From assembly GCF_022024175.1 (NCBI RefSeq), contig NZ_CP091794.1, positions 3,224,001 to 3,288,000 on the forward strand: 64,000 bases of DNA, given 5' to 3'. Shown one piece after another: positions 25,544-32,726 of this stretch. The notes below the pieces were generated by a model. It was not told the DNA's origin. It did not search any database and was given only the letters and a program-made list of their open reading frames with translations. Source of the stretch: Prevotella communis. Lineage in GTDB: Bacteria; Bacteroidota; Bacteroidia; Bacteroidales; Bacteroidaceae. Every line of letters starts with the position of its first letter. Within the stretch, counting starts at the first letter, position 1. Made by a program: the position numbers and the translations under genes.

Positions 25544-26217
25544 CTACTTAAAATTAGCAATCTCTGCCGCCAAGGCATGAAACTCAGGTGTGTCATACTT
25601 CATAAAAAAAACTACTTGCCCCCCCACTTTGGCATGAATATACCAAGTGTCAAATATAGAACCCACTCATTTCAGTCCAAATAGGGTCATCAGGCACATC
25701 CCTCCATAGTTCATACCAGTCTAATCCGAATTCATAAGACAATACTGGCAGCTTCCTATTTCAGCCCTTTCTTACTTTTGTTACGAAAAGCATAATCAGG
25801 GAGCACATAATCCATGTATTCAACATCTCTTGCATAATCTCCTTCAGCAAGTTTCAGTTTATTTTTATCAAATACTAAACAGGCCCCATACCCCTTATCA
25901 GCATATAGTCCCCACATGGTATGCAAATTAAAACCTTCATATATTTTGTCGTCAACAGACCGATCTTGGGCGAAGCTAATCTGTTGGTATCTTCGCATTT
26001 CTTCCTCTGCAAACAAGCCGTTGTCTTTGTCATCTTCTAAACTATTAAAAATCACTCGCTGAAAAACTATTTTATTACTTTCAATCAAATCATTCATCCG
26101 TGGCAATTTACCAAATCTCAACCGTTTGCTCTCGATAATCATACACGCAGATTCAAAAGTCGTAAAATGATATAGACGTGTCATTTCTGCGAATCGTTCT
26201 CTTATACTCTTTCTCAT
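25544..26217 (-). pseudogene. Frameshifted DUF2971-like gene
   Basis: From the ATG at 26217 (MRKSIRERFAEM) the frame reads LYHFTTFESACMIIES ... MWGLYADKGYGACLVFD, the usual DUF2971 pattern, then stops at 25756. Coherent coding continues in a second frame (LPVLSYEFGLDWYELWRDVP) and again in a third (IFDTWYIHAKVGG, then VVFFMKYDTPEFHALAAEI) to a stop at 25544. At least two frameshifts are needed; the second falls at a run of seven C (25619-25625), with an A-run next to it (25602-25610). A -7 box TATATTTG lies at 26255-26262 (minus). Either a decayed gene or one read only after slippage. Confidence 0.7.
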
Positions 26218-26254
26218 AATTAATTTTTTTAGATTAATCGTATATTTTCCCTGA

Positions 26255-26262
26255 CAAATATA
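26255..26262 (-). promoter_or_regulatory. Predicted -7 box for the DUF2971-like gene
   Basis: Minus-strand TATATTTG, 38 bp before the ATG at 26217. It also rules out the longer frame starting at 26277. Confidence 0.55.
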
Positions 26263-26321
26263 CGAAAACATCTGCAAATAGTAGTAACCCTATAACCTTT
26301 TTATTCATTTCCGATAGCAAA

Positions 26322-26359
26322 TAACCGCTAACCAAGTACTTCAACTTAGTTAGCGGTTA
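26322..26359. other. Perfect 11-bp inverted repeat (hairpin)
   Basis: TAACCGCTAAC (26322-26332) pairs with GTTAGCGGTTA (26349-26359) around a 16-base loop, followed on the plus strand by CCTTTTTAAA. It could terminate plus-strand transcripts, but no plus-strand gene precedes it; it may mark one edge of the repeat block that follows. Confidence 0.6.
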
Positions 26360-26428
26360 CCTTTTTAAATTTTGGGGTCTTGGGGTTGGACCCCAAGCGG
26401 ATCACAGGTATATTTTACTCTACAATGA

Positions 26429-26586
26429 TTTTTCAGGCTTGCAAAGCCGTTGTTTTTTCTTTCAGGTGTTTGTAATAACGCAGTTACGTGATAAGTGGTG
26501 TGGGCATGGCGTAAGAACTCGTTCTTAAAGACACGCCCACACCACTTAGCACAATGGCTCTGATAAGAGCTACAAACATTTGAAAG
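26429..26586 (+). repeat. Hairpin-rich structured element, copy 1
   Basis: On the plus strand an outer stem (26459-26474 with 26571-26586) encloses three hairpins: TAAC/GTTA (26476-26486), a long stem 26493-26505 with 26535-26547 capped by TAAGAA-CTCG-TTCTTA, and GCTCT/AGAGC (26557-26570). A small hairpin GGCTT/AAGCC (26436-26448) precedes it, and a T-rich tract (TTTTTTCTGTTTTTTTT) follows. Copy 2 keeps all stems with different bases. No open reading frame here looks genuine. It could be a structured RNA or a hairpin-type mobile element. Confidence 0.6.
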
Positions 26587-26632
26587 TGTTTTTTCTGTTT
26601 TTTTTCCAACCCTATTAATTTGTTCGATTTTG

Positions 26633-26743
26633 ATCAGATTTTGCTCGATTTCTGCCCGATAGGGCACTCCATCCATTTCTAGACCTTTAGGTCTTAACAA
26701 TTTTCTAAATTGATTTTCTTGAAATTTTGAGCCTTTTGGCGAC
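26633..26743. repeat. Dispersed element B, copy 1
   Basis: About 110-bp repeat shared with 40518-40680 and 43226-43381: GATTTTGCTCGATTTCTGCC, then hairpin GCCC-GATA-GGGC, then AGACCT-TT-AGGTCT, then TTTTCTAAATTGATTTTCTT and AATTTTGAGC...GCGACC. The two hairpins differ between copies by paired changes. Confidence 0.65.
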
Positions 26744-26753
26744 CATAACTTAC

Positions 26754-26817
26754 TCACGCTTTAGCGCGAGCCAATTAATGAAAAATTAATGTTCCAATTA
26801 TATGGCAATTACATGTT
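26754..26817. repeat. Dispersed element C, copy 1
   Basis: CACGCTTTAGCGCGAGC (hairpin CGCT/AGCG), then ATTAATGAAAAATTAAT (hairpin), then two direct CAATTAYATGG units. Related copies lie at 40445-40500 and 43980-44030; the CGCTTTAGCGCGAG part recurs at 40558-40574 and 43387-43402. Confidence 0.65.
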
Positions 26818-26860
26818 CACGAAAAGAATATCATTGCTGTTATGGTCGAGATAAACATGA

Positions 26861-27019
26861 TTTTTCAGGCTTTCCAAGCCGATGTTTTTGCTTTTCGTTG
26901 TTTGTAATAACGGTAGTTATTGCGATAAGTGGCATGGAGTGGGCATAAGAGCTCGCTCTTAAAGCCAAGTCCATACCACTTATCACTAGAGCTCTGCAGG
27001 AGCTTCAAACATCGAAAAG
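26861..27019 (+). repeat. Hairpin-rich structured element, copy 2
   Basis: Same architecture as copy 1: GGCTT/AAGCC (26868-26880); outer stem 26891-26904 with 27006-27019; TAAC/GTTA (26908-26919); long stem 26924-26938 with 26970-26984 capped by TAAGAG-CTCG-CTCTTA; AGCTC/GAGCT (26990-27004). It is followed by TTTCTGTTTTTTTCTG. The cap changes from AA/TT to AG/CT with pairing kept, and the outer stem changes from CTTTCA/TGAAAG to CTTTTCG/CGAAAAG. Confidence 0.6.
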
Positions 27020-27130
27020 GGTTATTTCTGTTTTTTTCTGATTCTGACAGGTACCGTCCCCTGTCATCCCCGCGAACCGACAAATCCAGCACTTCCTGAA
27101 ACTAATATTGTCTTCATGAAATCGTATTCG

Positions 27131-27868
27131 TTACTTGCCGTATTTCTCAACCGCTTCGTAATAGGTGTCTAATGACCCTATATCGAACCGTCCCGCACTC
27201 ATCGGCCACGCATGCATCGTCGTATGCTCCACCATATAGTGTGCCAGGTTACCCGGCGCATCCTTTCCGCAACCATTCTCCACTGAATGACGCACCAAGT
27301 CCAGGTCCTTCTTCAGGTAGATGTAGAAAGGTGGCACAGCCCAATGACTCTTAGGCACTTGAGGTTTCTCCTCCATGCCCAGCACTTTATTGTTTTCGTC
27401 GAGTTCCACCACACCCGTACGCTGCAACTTCTCTATCGACTGCTGCTCGTGACACATGATGCAACTCGTCCCCTTCTCCTTTGCAAAGTCTACGAATTCC
27501 TGGAATGAGAAGAACAGCAAGTTATCCGCTGCTACCACCAGCAAATCGTCATCAATACTCAACTTATCCATCGCAAACAACAAATCACACACCGCACCTA
27601 GACGCGTCTCATTCGTCTCCGTCCCGTCATCCACAATCGTGATGGGCTTCTGCCATTTTCCCTCTTCCTTCTGCCATCTTTCGAAAATGGGAGCAAAGCG
27701 ATGATTTGAGATAATAATATGTTCCGTGATCTCCGGAATCTTATCTATATCATCCAGCATCCTACCCAGAATCGTGTTCTCACCTATCTTTAACAAAGGC
27801 TTCGGGAAATTCTTTGTCAACTCACCCAGCCTCGTGGCATAACCAGCCGCAATAACAATATTCTTCAT
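27131..27868 (-). CDS. Sugar-phosphate nucleotidyltransferase
   Basis: NTP_transferase fold protein that would join a sugar 1-phosphate to a nucleotide. The signature AGYATRLGELTKNFPKPLLK (G-x-x-T/x-R-L...PKP) is at residues 8-27, DDLLVVAADNLLF carries the metal aspartate, and GRFDIGSLDTYYEAVEKYG is the typical end of the family. Length 245. It lies divergently from the galacturonokinase-like and UDP-glucuronate epimerase genes, so I infer it makes UDP-galacturonate (or a related UDP-sugar) from the kinase product. A different nucleotide sugar is possible. Confidence 0.82.
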   Translation of the reverse strand: MKNIVIAAGYATRLGELTKNFPKPLLKIGENTILGRMLDDIDKIPEITEHIIISNHRFAPIFERWQKEEGKWQKPITIVDDGTETNETRLGAVCDLLFAMDKLSIDDDLLVVAADNLLFFSFQEFVDFAKEKGTSCIMCHEQQSIEKLQRTGVVELDENNKVLGMEEKPQVPKSHWAVPPFYIYLKKDLDLVRHSVENGCGKDAPGNLAHYMVEHTTMHAWPMSAGRFDIGSLDTYYEAVEKYGK

Positions 27869-27902
27869 TGTAAATCAGTGTTCTTTTAAATAAAACGGGC
27901 TC

Positions 27903-27910
27903 CAAAGATA
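27903..27910 (-). promoter_or_regulatory. Predicted -7 box for the nucleotidyltransferase gene
   Basis: Minus-strand TATCTTTG, 35 bp upstream of the ATG at 27868. Confidence 0.6.
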
Positions 27911-27960
27911 CGAATTAATTACCAAACATCAGCATTAATCCTAGAAAAACTGAATATTTT

Positions 27961-27991
27961 TTTGTGGTTTTTGAAATAATATGTACTTTTG
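27961..27991 (+). promoter_or_regulatory. Predicted promoter of the kinase-epimerase operon
   Basis: TTTG at 27961-27964 and TACTTTTG at 27984-27991, spacer 19 bp, 24 bp before the ATG at 28016. Confidence 0.72.
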
Positions 27992-28015
27992 CATCTAAAT
28001 CAATAATTATCACCT

Positions 28016-29197
28016 ATGCAGTATCACATTTTCTCGCCCTACCGCGTATGTCCCTTGGGCGCCCATGTTGACCACCAGCATGGTCTGGTCACAGGTTTCG
28101 CCATCGACAAGGGCGTCGACCTCTGGTTCGATGTAGCCGACGACGGCCATGTACACCTTGAATCCAAGACCTTCGAGGGCATTGTAGACTTCGATATTGA
28201 CGCACCCTCTCAGGTGCGCGAGCGCCATTGGGGCGACTATGCCCGTGGAGCCAAATATGCCCTCAAAAAACGCTTTGAACTCAAGCGAGGCATCACCGGT
28301 GTCATCCAGGGCTCCCTGCCCGTAGGCGGTCTCAGCTCATCAGCAGCAGTACTCATCGCCTACGTTATGGCTTTTGCCAAGGCCAATGATATCACCCTCC
28401 AGCCCTTCGAGGTCGTAAAGATCGCTTCCGAGGCCGAGCGCGAATATATCGGACTGAACAACGGTCTCCTCGACCAGGCCTGTATCGCCCTGGGCAAGAA
28501 GAATCAGCTCCTGTTCCTAGATTGCGATTCTAACGAATACCGCCTGATACCTTTTGGCGGCCAACAGCAATCAACAGAAAATTCTCAATTGTCAATTGTC
28601 AATTCTCAATTACCTTTTGAGATTGGAATCTTCTTCAGTGGTCTGACCCGAAGCCTTGTCAATTCCGATTACAACCTCCGTGTCTACGAATGCAAGACCG
28701 CCGCATGGAACATGCTCGCCTATACCGAGCAGCCCCTGAAAACCTTCGATAAGACCTTCCTGCGCGATATCCCCAAGGCCACCTTCGACAAGACCCGCAT
28801 CGCCATGCCCGCCCGCTTCGCCCGCCGTGCAGAGCACTTCTACAGCGAGTACCGTCGTGTGCGCCAAGGTGTCACAGCCTGGGAAACAGGCAACCTCAAG
28901 CTCTTCGGAAAGCTCTCGTTCGACAGTTGCGAATCCAGCATCCACAACTACGAGTGCGGCTCCCCCGAGCTCATCGCCATCTACGAAATCATGCGTTCCC
29001 TCCCCGGAGTCTATGGCGGTCGCTTCTCTGGTGCCGGCTTCAAAGGCGCCTGCATCGCCCTCGTCGACCCTGCCCACAAAGCAGAAATCGAGAAAGTCCT
29101 CACCGAGCGCTACCTCGCCCAGTTCCCTGAGTACGAACGCACCTTCCAAGTCTTCTGGGTTAAGCCCGACGACGGCGCCCGATTCTTGGAGAATTGA
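28016..29197 (+). CDS. GHMP kinase, galacturonokinase-like
   Basis: Anomeric sugar kinase of the GHMP superfamily. The N-terminal motif RVCPLGAHVDHQ (residues 10-21) replaces the GEHTDY of classical galactokinases and resembles the CPLGAHIDHQ motif I recall from plant galacturonokinases. The phosphate-binding loop is LPVGGLSSSAA (101-111), preceded by YARGAKYAL; the C-terminal motif is GRFSGAGFKGACIALVD. Substrate is inferred as galacturonate; galactose is the alternative. An A/T-rich spacer repeat is translated in frame (NSQLSIVNSQL, about residues 188-198). First gene of an operon with a four-helix-bundle gene and the epimerase. Confidence 0.8.
   Translation: MQYHIFSPYRVCPLGAHVDHQHGLVTGFAIDKGVDLWFDVADDGHVHLESKTFEGIVDFDIDAPSQVRERHWGDYARGAKYALKKRFELKRGITGVIQGSLPVGGLSSSAAVLIAYVMAFAKANDITLQPFEVVKIASEAEREYIGLNNGLLDQACIALGKKNQLLFLDCDSNEYRLIPFGGQQQSTENSQLSIVNSQLPFEIGIFFSGLTRSLVNSDYNLRVYECKTAAWNMLAYTEQPLKTFDKTFLRDIPKATFDKTRIAMPARFARRAEHFYSEYRRVRQGVTAWETGNLKLFGKLSFDSCESSIHNYECGSPELIAIYEIMRSLPGVYGGRFSGAGFKGACIALVDPAHKAEIEKVLTERYLAQFPEYERTFQVFWVKPDDGARFLEN
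28572..28614 (+). repeat. CAATTGTCAATT repeat translated in frame (kinase gene)
   Basis: Tandem TTCTCAATTGTCAATTGTCA units, elsewhere found in spacers, here read as STENSQLSIVNSQL between FGGQQ and PFEIGIFFSG. Confidence 0.85.
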
Positions 29198-29223
29198 CAA
29201 TTGATAATTGACAATTTATAATT
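29193..29223. repeat. GACAATTGATAATT spacer repeat
   Basis: Repeat of the CAATTGATAATT family spanning the end of the kinase gene and the start of the four-helix-bundle gene. Confidence 0.65.
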
Positions 29224-29574
29224 ATGGCTAACGCGATACAAGATAAAAGCCGAAAGTTTGCAATTAGAATCGTTAATTGTTACAAGTATCTTACAGAACA
29301 AAAACATGAAATGGTTTTGTCGAAGCAATTACTCCGAAGCGGAACCAGTATAGGAGCCAATACACGTGAGAGTAAAAACGCTCAATCACGTATGGACTTT
29401 CTGAACAAACTAAATATTGCGTTAAAAGAGGCAGATGAAACAGAATATTGGCTTGATCTGCTGCATGAAACAAATTATATTGATGACACAATGTACAAGT
29501 CTATTAATAATGACTGTGCAGAACTCATAAAGCTATTAACGTCTATAATAAAAAAATTAAAAGATCAGATATGA
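29224..29574 (+). CDS. Four-helix-bundle protein (23S rRNA intervening-sequence/Avd-like)
   Basis: 116-residue helical protein of the S23/IVS family: KFAIRIVNCYKYLTEQ, then the family-defining LRSGTSIGANTRES and FLNKLNIALKEADETEYWL. IVS proteins are encoded within rRNA intervening sequences in some bacteria, and the same fold is the accessory protein Avd of diversity-generating retroelements; stand-alone members have no known function. It sits between the kinase and the epimerase, flanked by spacer repeats, and its TGA overlaps the epimerase ATG (ATGA), so it has been inserted without breaking translation. Two further members lie at 46039 and 48354. Confidence 0.85.
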   Translation: MANAIQDKSRKFAIRIVNCYKYLTEQKHEMVLSKQLLRSGTSIGANTRESKNAQSRMDFLNKLNIALKEADETEYWLDLLHETNYIDDTMYKSINNDCAELIKLLTSIIKKLKDQI

Positions 29575-30662
29575 ATAAAATCAAATTAAACGGTAAAACG
29601 ATTTTAGTGACAGGAGGAGCTGGCTTTATTGGCAGCAACCTAATCAAACGCTTATTTGTAGATGCCCCAGGGGCAACCATCATAAACATTGATAACTTAA
29701 ACGACTATTACGACGTTGCTCTCAAAGAATATCGTCTGAAAGAATTAGAAGCGTTAGCCAATTCTCAATTGTCAACTAACAATTCTCAATTGTCAATTGT
29801 CAATTATCAATTCATAAAGGGGGATTTGGCCGACAAAGTTTTGATAGAAAAACTTTTCGCCAAATACCACTTTGACGTCGTGGTCAACCTCGCCGCCCAG
29901 GCAGGTGTCCGCTATAGCATCACCAACCCCGATGCCTACATCCAGTCCAATCTCATCGGCTTCTACAACATCCTTGAGGCCTGCCGCAACCACCCCGTTG
30001 AGCACTTGGTTTACGCCAGCTCATCCAGCGTCTATGGCGGCAACAAGAAAGTCCCATTCTCTACCGACGACCGCGTAGATAACCCCGTGTCCCTCTATGC
30101 CGCCACCAAGAAGTCCAACGAGCTCATGGCCCACTGCTACAGTAAGCTCTACGACATCCCCTCTACCGGCCTACGCTTCTTCACCGTTTATGGTCCTGCC
30201 GGTCGTCCCGACATGGCCTATTTCGGTTTCACCAACAAGCTCCTCAAGGGCGATACCATCCAGATCTACAACTACGGCAACTGCCGCCGCGACTTCACCT
30301 ATGTCGATGACATCGTAGAAGGCATCGTACGCGTGATGCAAGGCGCCCCCGAGCGCAAGAAGGGCGACGACGGCCTCCCCATCCCACCCTATGCCGTGTA
30401 TAACATCGGTGGCGGCCAGCCCGAGAACCTCCTCGACTTCGTCACCATCCTTCAGGAAGAACTCGTCCGTGCCGGCGTCCTCCCCCAGGACTTCGACTTC
30501 GAGGCCCACAAACAGCTCGTCCCCATGCAACCCGGCGACGTCCCCACCACCTATGCCGACGCCACCGCCCTTGAGCGCGACTACGGCTTCACCCCGAAGA
30601 TCACCCTCCGCGAAGGCCTCCGCCACTTCGCCGAGTGGTACGCCCAATTCTACAAAAAATGA
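29571..30662 (+). CDS. UDP-glucuronate 4-epimerase (CapI/GAE type)
   Basis: SDR-family epimerase interconverting UDP-glucuronate and UDP-galacturonate. NAD-binding GGAGFIGSN is at residues 15-23, the catalytic Tyr/Lys pair is in SLYAATKKSNE, and AAQAGVRYSITNP, FFTVYGPAGRPDMAYF and YNIGGGQPENLLDFV are diagnostic for the UDP-uronate branch. At 363 residues it is slightly long because a CAATTGTCAATT repeat is translated in frame (NSQLSTNNSQLSIVNYQF, about residues 64-81). Together with the kinase and the divergent nucleotidyltransferase it would form a galacturonate to UDP-glucuronate salvage route. Confidence 0.92.
   Translation: MNKIKLNGKTILVTGGAGFIGSNLIKRLFVDAPGATIINIDNLNDYYDVALKEYRLKELEALANSQLSTNNSQLSIVNYQFIKGDLADKVLIEKLFAKYHFDVVVNLAAQAGVRYSITNPDAYIQSNLIGFYNILEACRNHPVEHLVYASSSSVYGGNKKVPFSTDDRVDNPVSLYAATKKSNELMAHCYSKLYDIPSTGLRFFTVYGPAGRPDMAYFGFTNKLLKGDTIQIYNYGNCRRDFTYVDDIVEGIVRVMQGAPERKKGDDGLPIPPYAVYNIGGGQPENLLDFVTILQEELVRAGVLPQDFDFEAHKQLVPMQPGDVPTTYADATALERDYGFTPKITLREGLRHFAEWYAQFYKK
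29757..29817 (+). repeat. CAATTGTCAATT repeat translated in frame (epimerase gene)
   Basis: Six or so units (ATTCTCAATTGTCAA, CTAACAATTCTCAATTG) inserted before the conserved FIKGDLAD block. It is the same family as in the kinase gene upstream. Confidence 0.85.
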
Positions 30663-30670
30663 CTAAAGCA

Positions 30671-30708
30671 AAAAACTACGGCTAATTCATCTATTAGCCG
30701 TAGTTTTT
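30671..30708. terminator. Bidirectional intrinsic terminator between epimerase and Fic genes
   Basis: Perfect 16-bp stem AAAAACTACGGCTAAT (30671-30686) and ATTAGCCGTAGTTTTT (30693-30708), 6-base loop, giving U-runs on both strands for these convergent genes. Confidence 0.92.
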
Positions 30709-30782
30709 CAAAATATTCTGAAAAAGGTTGTAACACTTCAACCATTTTACCTATCTTAGTCAGAGAACCGTTCAATATTCTA

Positions 30783-30830
30783 TTCCTTTCCAATCCTTTC
30801 CAATTCTTTAAACATTGGAAAGAATTACTT
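30783..30830. other. TTTCCAAT motifs 3' of the Fic gene
   Basis: Two TTTCCAATCC/TTTCCAATTC units are followed by ATTGGAAAGAATT, the same wording as the inverted repeat in the Fic promoter (32174-32200). They lie at and just past the end of the Fic coding sequence. Confidence 0.5.
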
Positions 30831-32141
30831 TAAGAATGGTTTGACAGCATCTTCAAACTTATCACTTCTCACATAACCTCTCTTAACCTTATTAAAGGCA
30901 AACTCATCAATTAGACCACGATTCACAAGCCCCATAATATCACACTTTGCAGTCGTAGCACTAATTAAGTATTTACTTTGAATATCTTTAACAGTGATAA
31001 CTTCCTTCGGATTATCAACAAACATCTTAATAATCTGAGCCTGTCGGTCATTAATATCTCCTAATTGTAGGAACGTATTTGCAGCTTTCTTTTCATCCTG
31101 TTTTCTTTTCAGATAACGTTGCAACTGTTTAAACGAGGTATTTAACACTCTCAGATTATATGTTACGAAATACCCCATATCATTACCATCTGCTTCTGTA
31201 TACAAGAAAGACTTCTCATACGACTTCTTCGAATTTGCAATAACCCTTGATATAGAAAGATATTCCGTCAGCCAATACTTCTGCTTCAGCATATACCAAT
31301 AGAAGAGAGCTCGAGCAGTTCTTCCATTACCATCAACAAATGGATGCATATAAGCAACCATAAAATGAATAATAATCCCTCGGATAATCGGATGGATAAA
31401 GACCTTTGGTTTCTCATCATTAAAGAATCTACACAGGTCTTTTACAAAAGAAGGTATCTCTGTGTATGAAGGTGGACGATGCACTATTTCGTGGGTAATA
31501 CCGTTTTCTACCACCACATCGTCGTTCGAACGGAATCGTCCCGCATCCTCAGGATTATCTAATGTTTTTTCAGTCATCAGACGATGAATGCGTTGTAATA
31601 GTTCTACAGTCAAAGGTGTATCTTGATTCTGAACAACGAACTGGATTGTCTGATAATTGTTGGCTATCATCTGTTGCGACTTATCCTTTGGAGTCATCTT
31701 CTTACGAAGCATTTCCTTAGCCACCTGTCTGGTAGTAGCAGCCCCTTCCATCTGGCTAGAGAATATTGCCTCTTCCATCAACGAACTGACCAAGTATCTC
31801 TCTTTGCAGTCTCCAGAAATTATGGAACTCGTACCCCACGACCCCCCAAAGTTCATGTCAAGCTCATGACATATACGTTGCATTTGGTTAGTAACACCTA
31901 GAAACATATTGAATTGAGGCCACACACTAATCATATTCCTCATTCTAGAGACCTTTACATAAGCCCACAACTTCTCAGAAGAACACTTTTCTGTACTCTT
32001 TTTGTACTTAATAGTATCCCAATACTCATATTCCTCATTTATCTTATCCACCAATGCTGCAACATCTTCATGGGGAGGATTGACTACAGAATCGAACAAC
32101 TCCTGATCATCTATTTGGGGAGGGGGTTCTATTATACTCAT
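30825..32141 (-). CDS. Fic-domain protein (class II, self-inhibited) with C-terminal winged helix
   Basis: Fic proteins transfer AMP (or another nucleotide moiety) to a hydroxyl of a target protein. The active-site motif HPFVDGNGR is at residues 266-274. An N-terminal inhibitory helix motif SSQMEG (128-133) marks a class II enzyme that blocks its own ATP site. The last 70 residues (DINDRQAQIIKMF ... ITVKDIQSKYLISATTAKCDI) look like a winged helix-turn-helix, so DNA binding is likely. The ATG at 32141 is chosen because the -7 box (32159-32166) excludes longer frames; 438 residues. A 10-bp inverted repeat overlaps its promoter. Confidence 0.88.
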   Translation of the reverse strand: MSIIEPPPQIDDQELFDSVVNPPHEDVAALVDKINEEYEYWDTIKYKKSTEKCSSEKLWAYVKVSRMRNMISVWPQFNMFLGVTNQMQRICHELDMNFGGSWGTSSIISGDCKERYLVSSLMEEAIFSSQMEGAATTRQVAKEMLRKKMTPKDKSQQMIANNYQTIQFVVQNQDTPLTVELLQRIHRLMTEKTLDNPEDAGRFRSNDDVVVENGITHEIVHRPPSYTEIPSFVKDLCRFFNDEKPKVFIHPIIRGIIIHFMVAYMHPFVDGNGRTARALFYWYMLKQKYWLTEYLSISRVIANSKKSYEKSFLYTEADGNDMGYFVTYNLRVLNTSFKQLQRYLKRKQDEKKAANTFLQLGDINDRQAQIIKMFVDNPKEVITVKDIQSKYLISATTAKCDIMGLVNRGLIDEFAFNKVKRGYVRSDKFEDAVKPFLK

Positions 32142-32158
32142 ATATAAAATTTTTGCAG

Positions 32159-32166
32159 CAAAAATA
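32159..32166 (-). promoter_or_regulatory. Predicted -7 box for the Fic gene
   Basis: Minus-strand TATTTTTG, 18 bp before the ATG at 32141. Confidence 0.6.
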
Positions 32167-32173
32167 GAAAAAA

Positions 32174-32200
32174 CTTTCCAATCTTGCAAGGATTGGAAAG
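32174..32200. promoter_or_regulatory. Operator-like inverted repeat upstream of the Fic gene
   Basis: CTTTCCAATC (32174-32183) and GATTGGAAAG (32191-32200) are perfect inverted arms around TTGCAAG, placed where the -33 element would be. Binding by the Fic winged helix is an inference. Confidence 0.65.
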
Positions 32201-32286
32201 AATTAGAAAGAATCGCCTTATATATTTAACATTATATAACAACTAAATCTCTCAAATACAGAATAAAATTGATAGTAATTTATATA

Positions 32287-32320
32287 AACCAAGAAAAGTC
32301 AGCCCATCGGCTGACTTTCC
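32287..32320 (-). terminator. Intrinsic terminator of the accessory operon ending with the HA proteins
   Basis: Minus-strand stem AAAGTCAGCC/GGCTGACTTT (32295-32304 with 32309-32318) followed by TTTTCTTGG. A near-identical terminator follows the related gene at 43500. Confidence 0.8.
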
Positions 32321-32325
32321 ATATC

Positions 32326-32556
32326 CTATTCATATTGATTCTTCCGTTTATACTCCTCCATCAGCGCCATCAGTCTCCCGAAAGCCTCCACCCTCTCAGG
32401 CCTCATCTTCCCCGCATTCATCACCTTCCTATTCGCCTTCACCCAGTTCAGCATATCATGCTCCTCGATTCGATGCTTCGATGGATTCCGGTGATTAGCC
32501 TCAATAAACTCAACCACCTCATGGTACCTTGTCAACCAACGTTCATCTTGTGTCAT
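32326..32556 (-). CDS. Stand-alone helicase-associated (HA) domain protein 1
   Basis: 76-residue protein consisting of one domain resembling the helicase-associated domain (PF03457): RWLTRYHEVVEFIEANHRNP, then LNWVKANRKVMNAGKM, PERVEAFGRLMALM. HA domains are thought to bind nucleic acid when fused to helicases. I start at the ATG 32556 (MTQDERW), identical to the start of its paralogues at 32957 and 43730. Function of solo copies unknown. Highly similar to the 43500-43730 protein. Separated by a REP-like sequence from the next HA gene. Confidence 0.7.
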   Translation of the reverse strand: MTQDERWLTRYHEVVEFIEANHRNPSKHRIEEHDMLNWVKANRKVMNAGKMRPERVEAFGRLMALMEEYKRKNQYE

Positions 32557-32593
32557 TTCCGTTGTTCCTTTAATCCATCGTTCCGTTGTTCCT

Positions 32594-32668
32594 GTGAAGC
32601 TCGTCAAGCCGCATTAAGCAGCTCGGCTTGCCCCCTCCAGCCACCGCGAGACACTGACCTGTCCTCCC
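32594..32668. repeat. REP-like sequence (diverged copy)
   Basis: GCATTAAGCAGCTCGGCTTG, then CCACCGCGAGACACTGACCT and GTCCTCCCTGTCCTT. Matches the tail that follows each RAYT fragment at 46860-47983, so this element also occurs away from the RAYT locus. Confidence 0.75.
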
Positions 32669-32726
32669 TGTCCTTTGATTATGCTCATATAATTATTTGG
32701 CTTCTCCTCCATAAAATTCTCCAACA

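Noticed and set aside
26365-26757. 130-residue minus-strand frame, and a similar one at 26865-27092
   Set aside because: They only translate the hairpin-rich element and element B; the two frames share the repeat rather than protein conservation.
28016-29197. Ordinary galactokinase galK
   Set aside because: The GEHTDY-type motif is replaced by GAHVDHQ and no galactose operon genes adjoin; kept only as an alternative.
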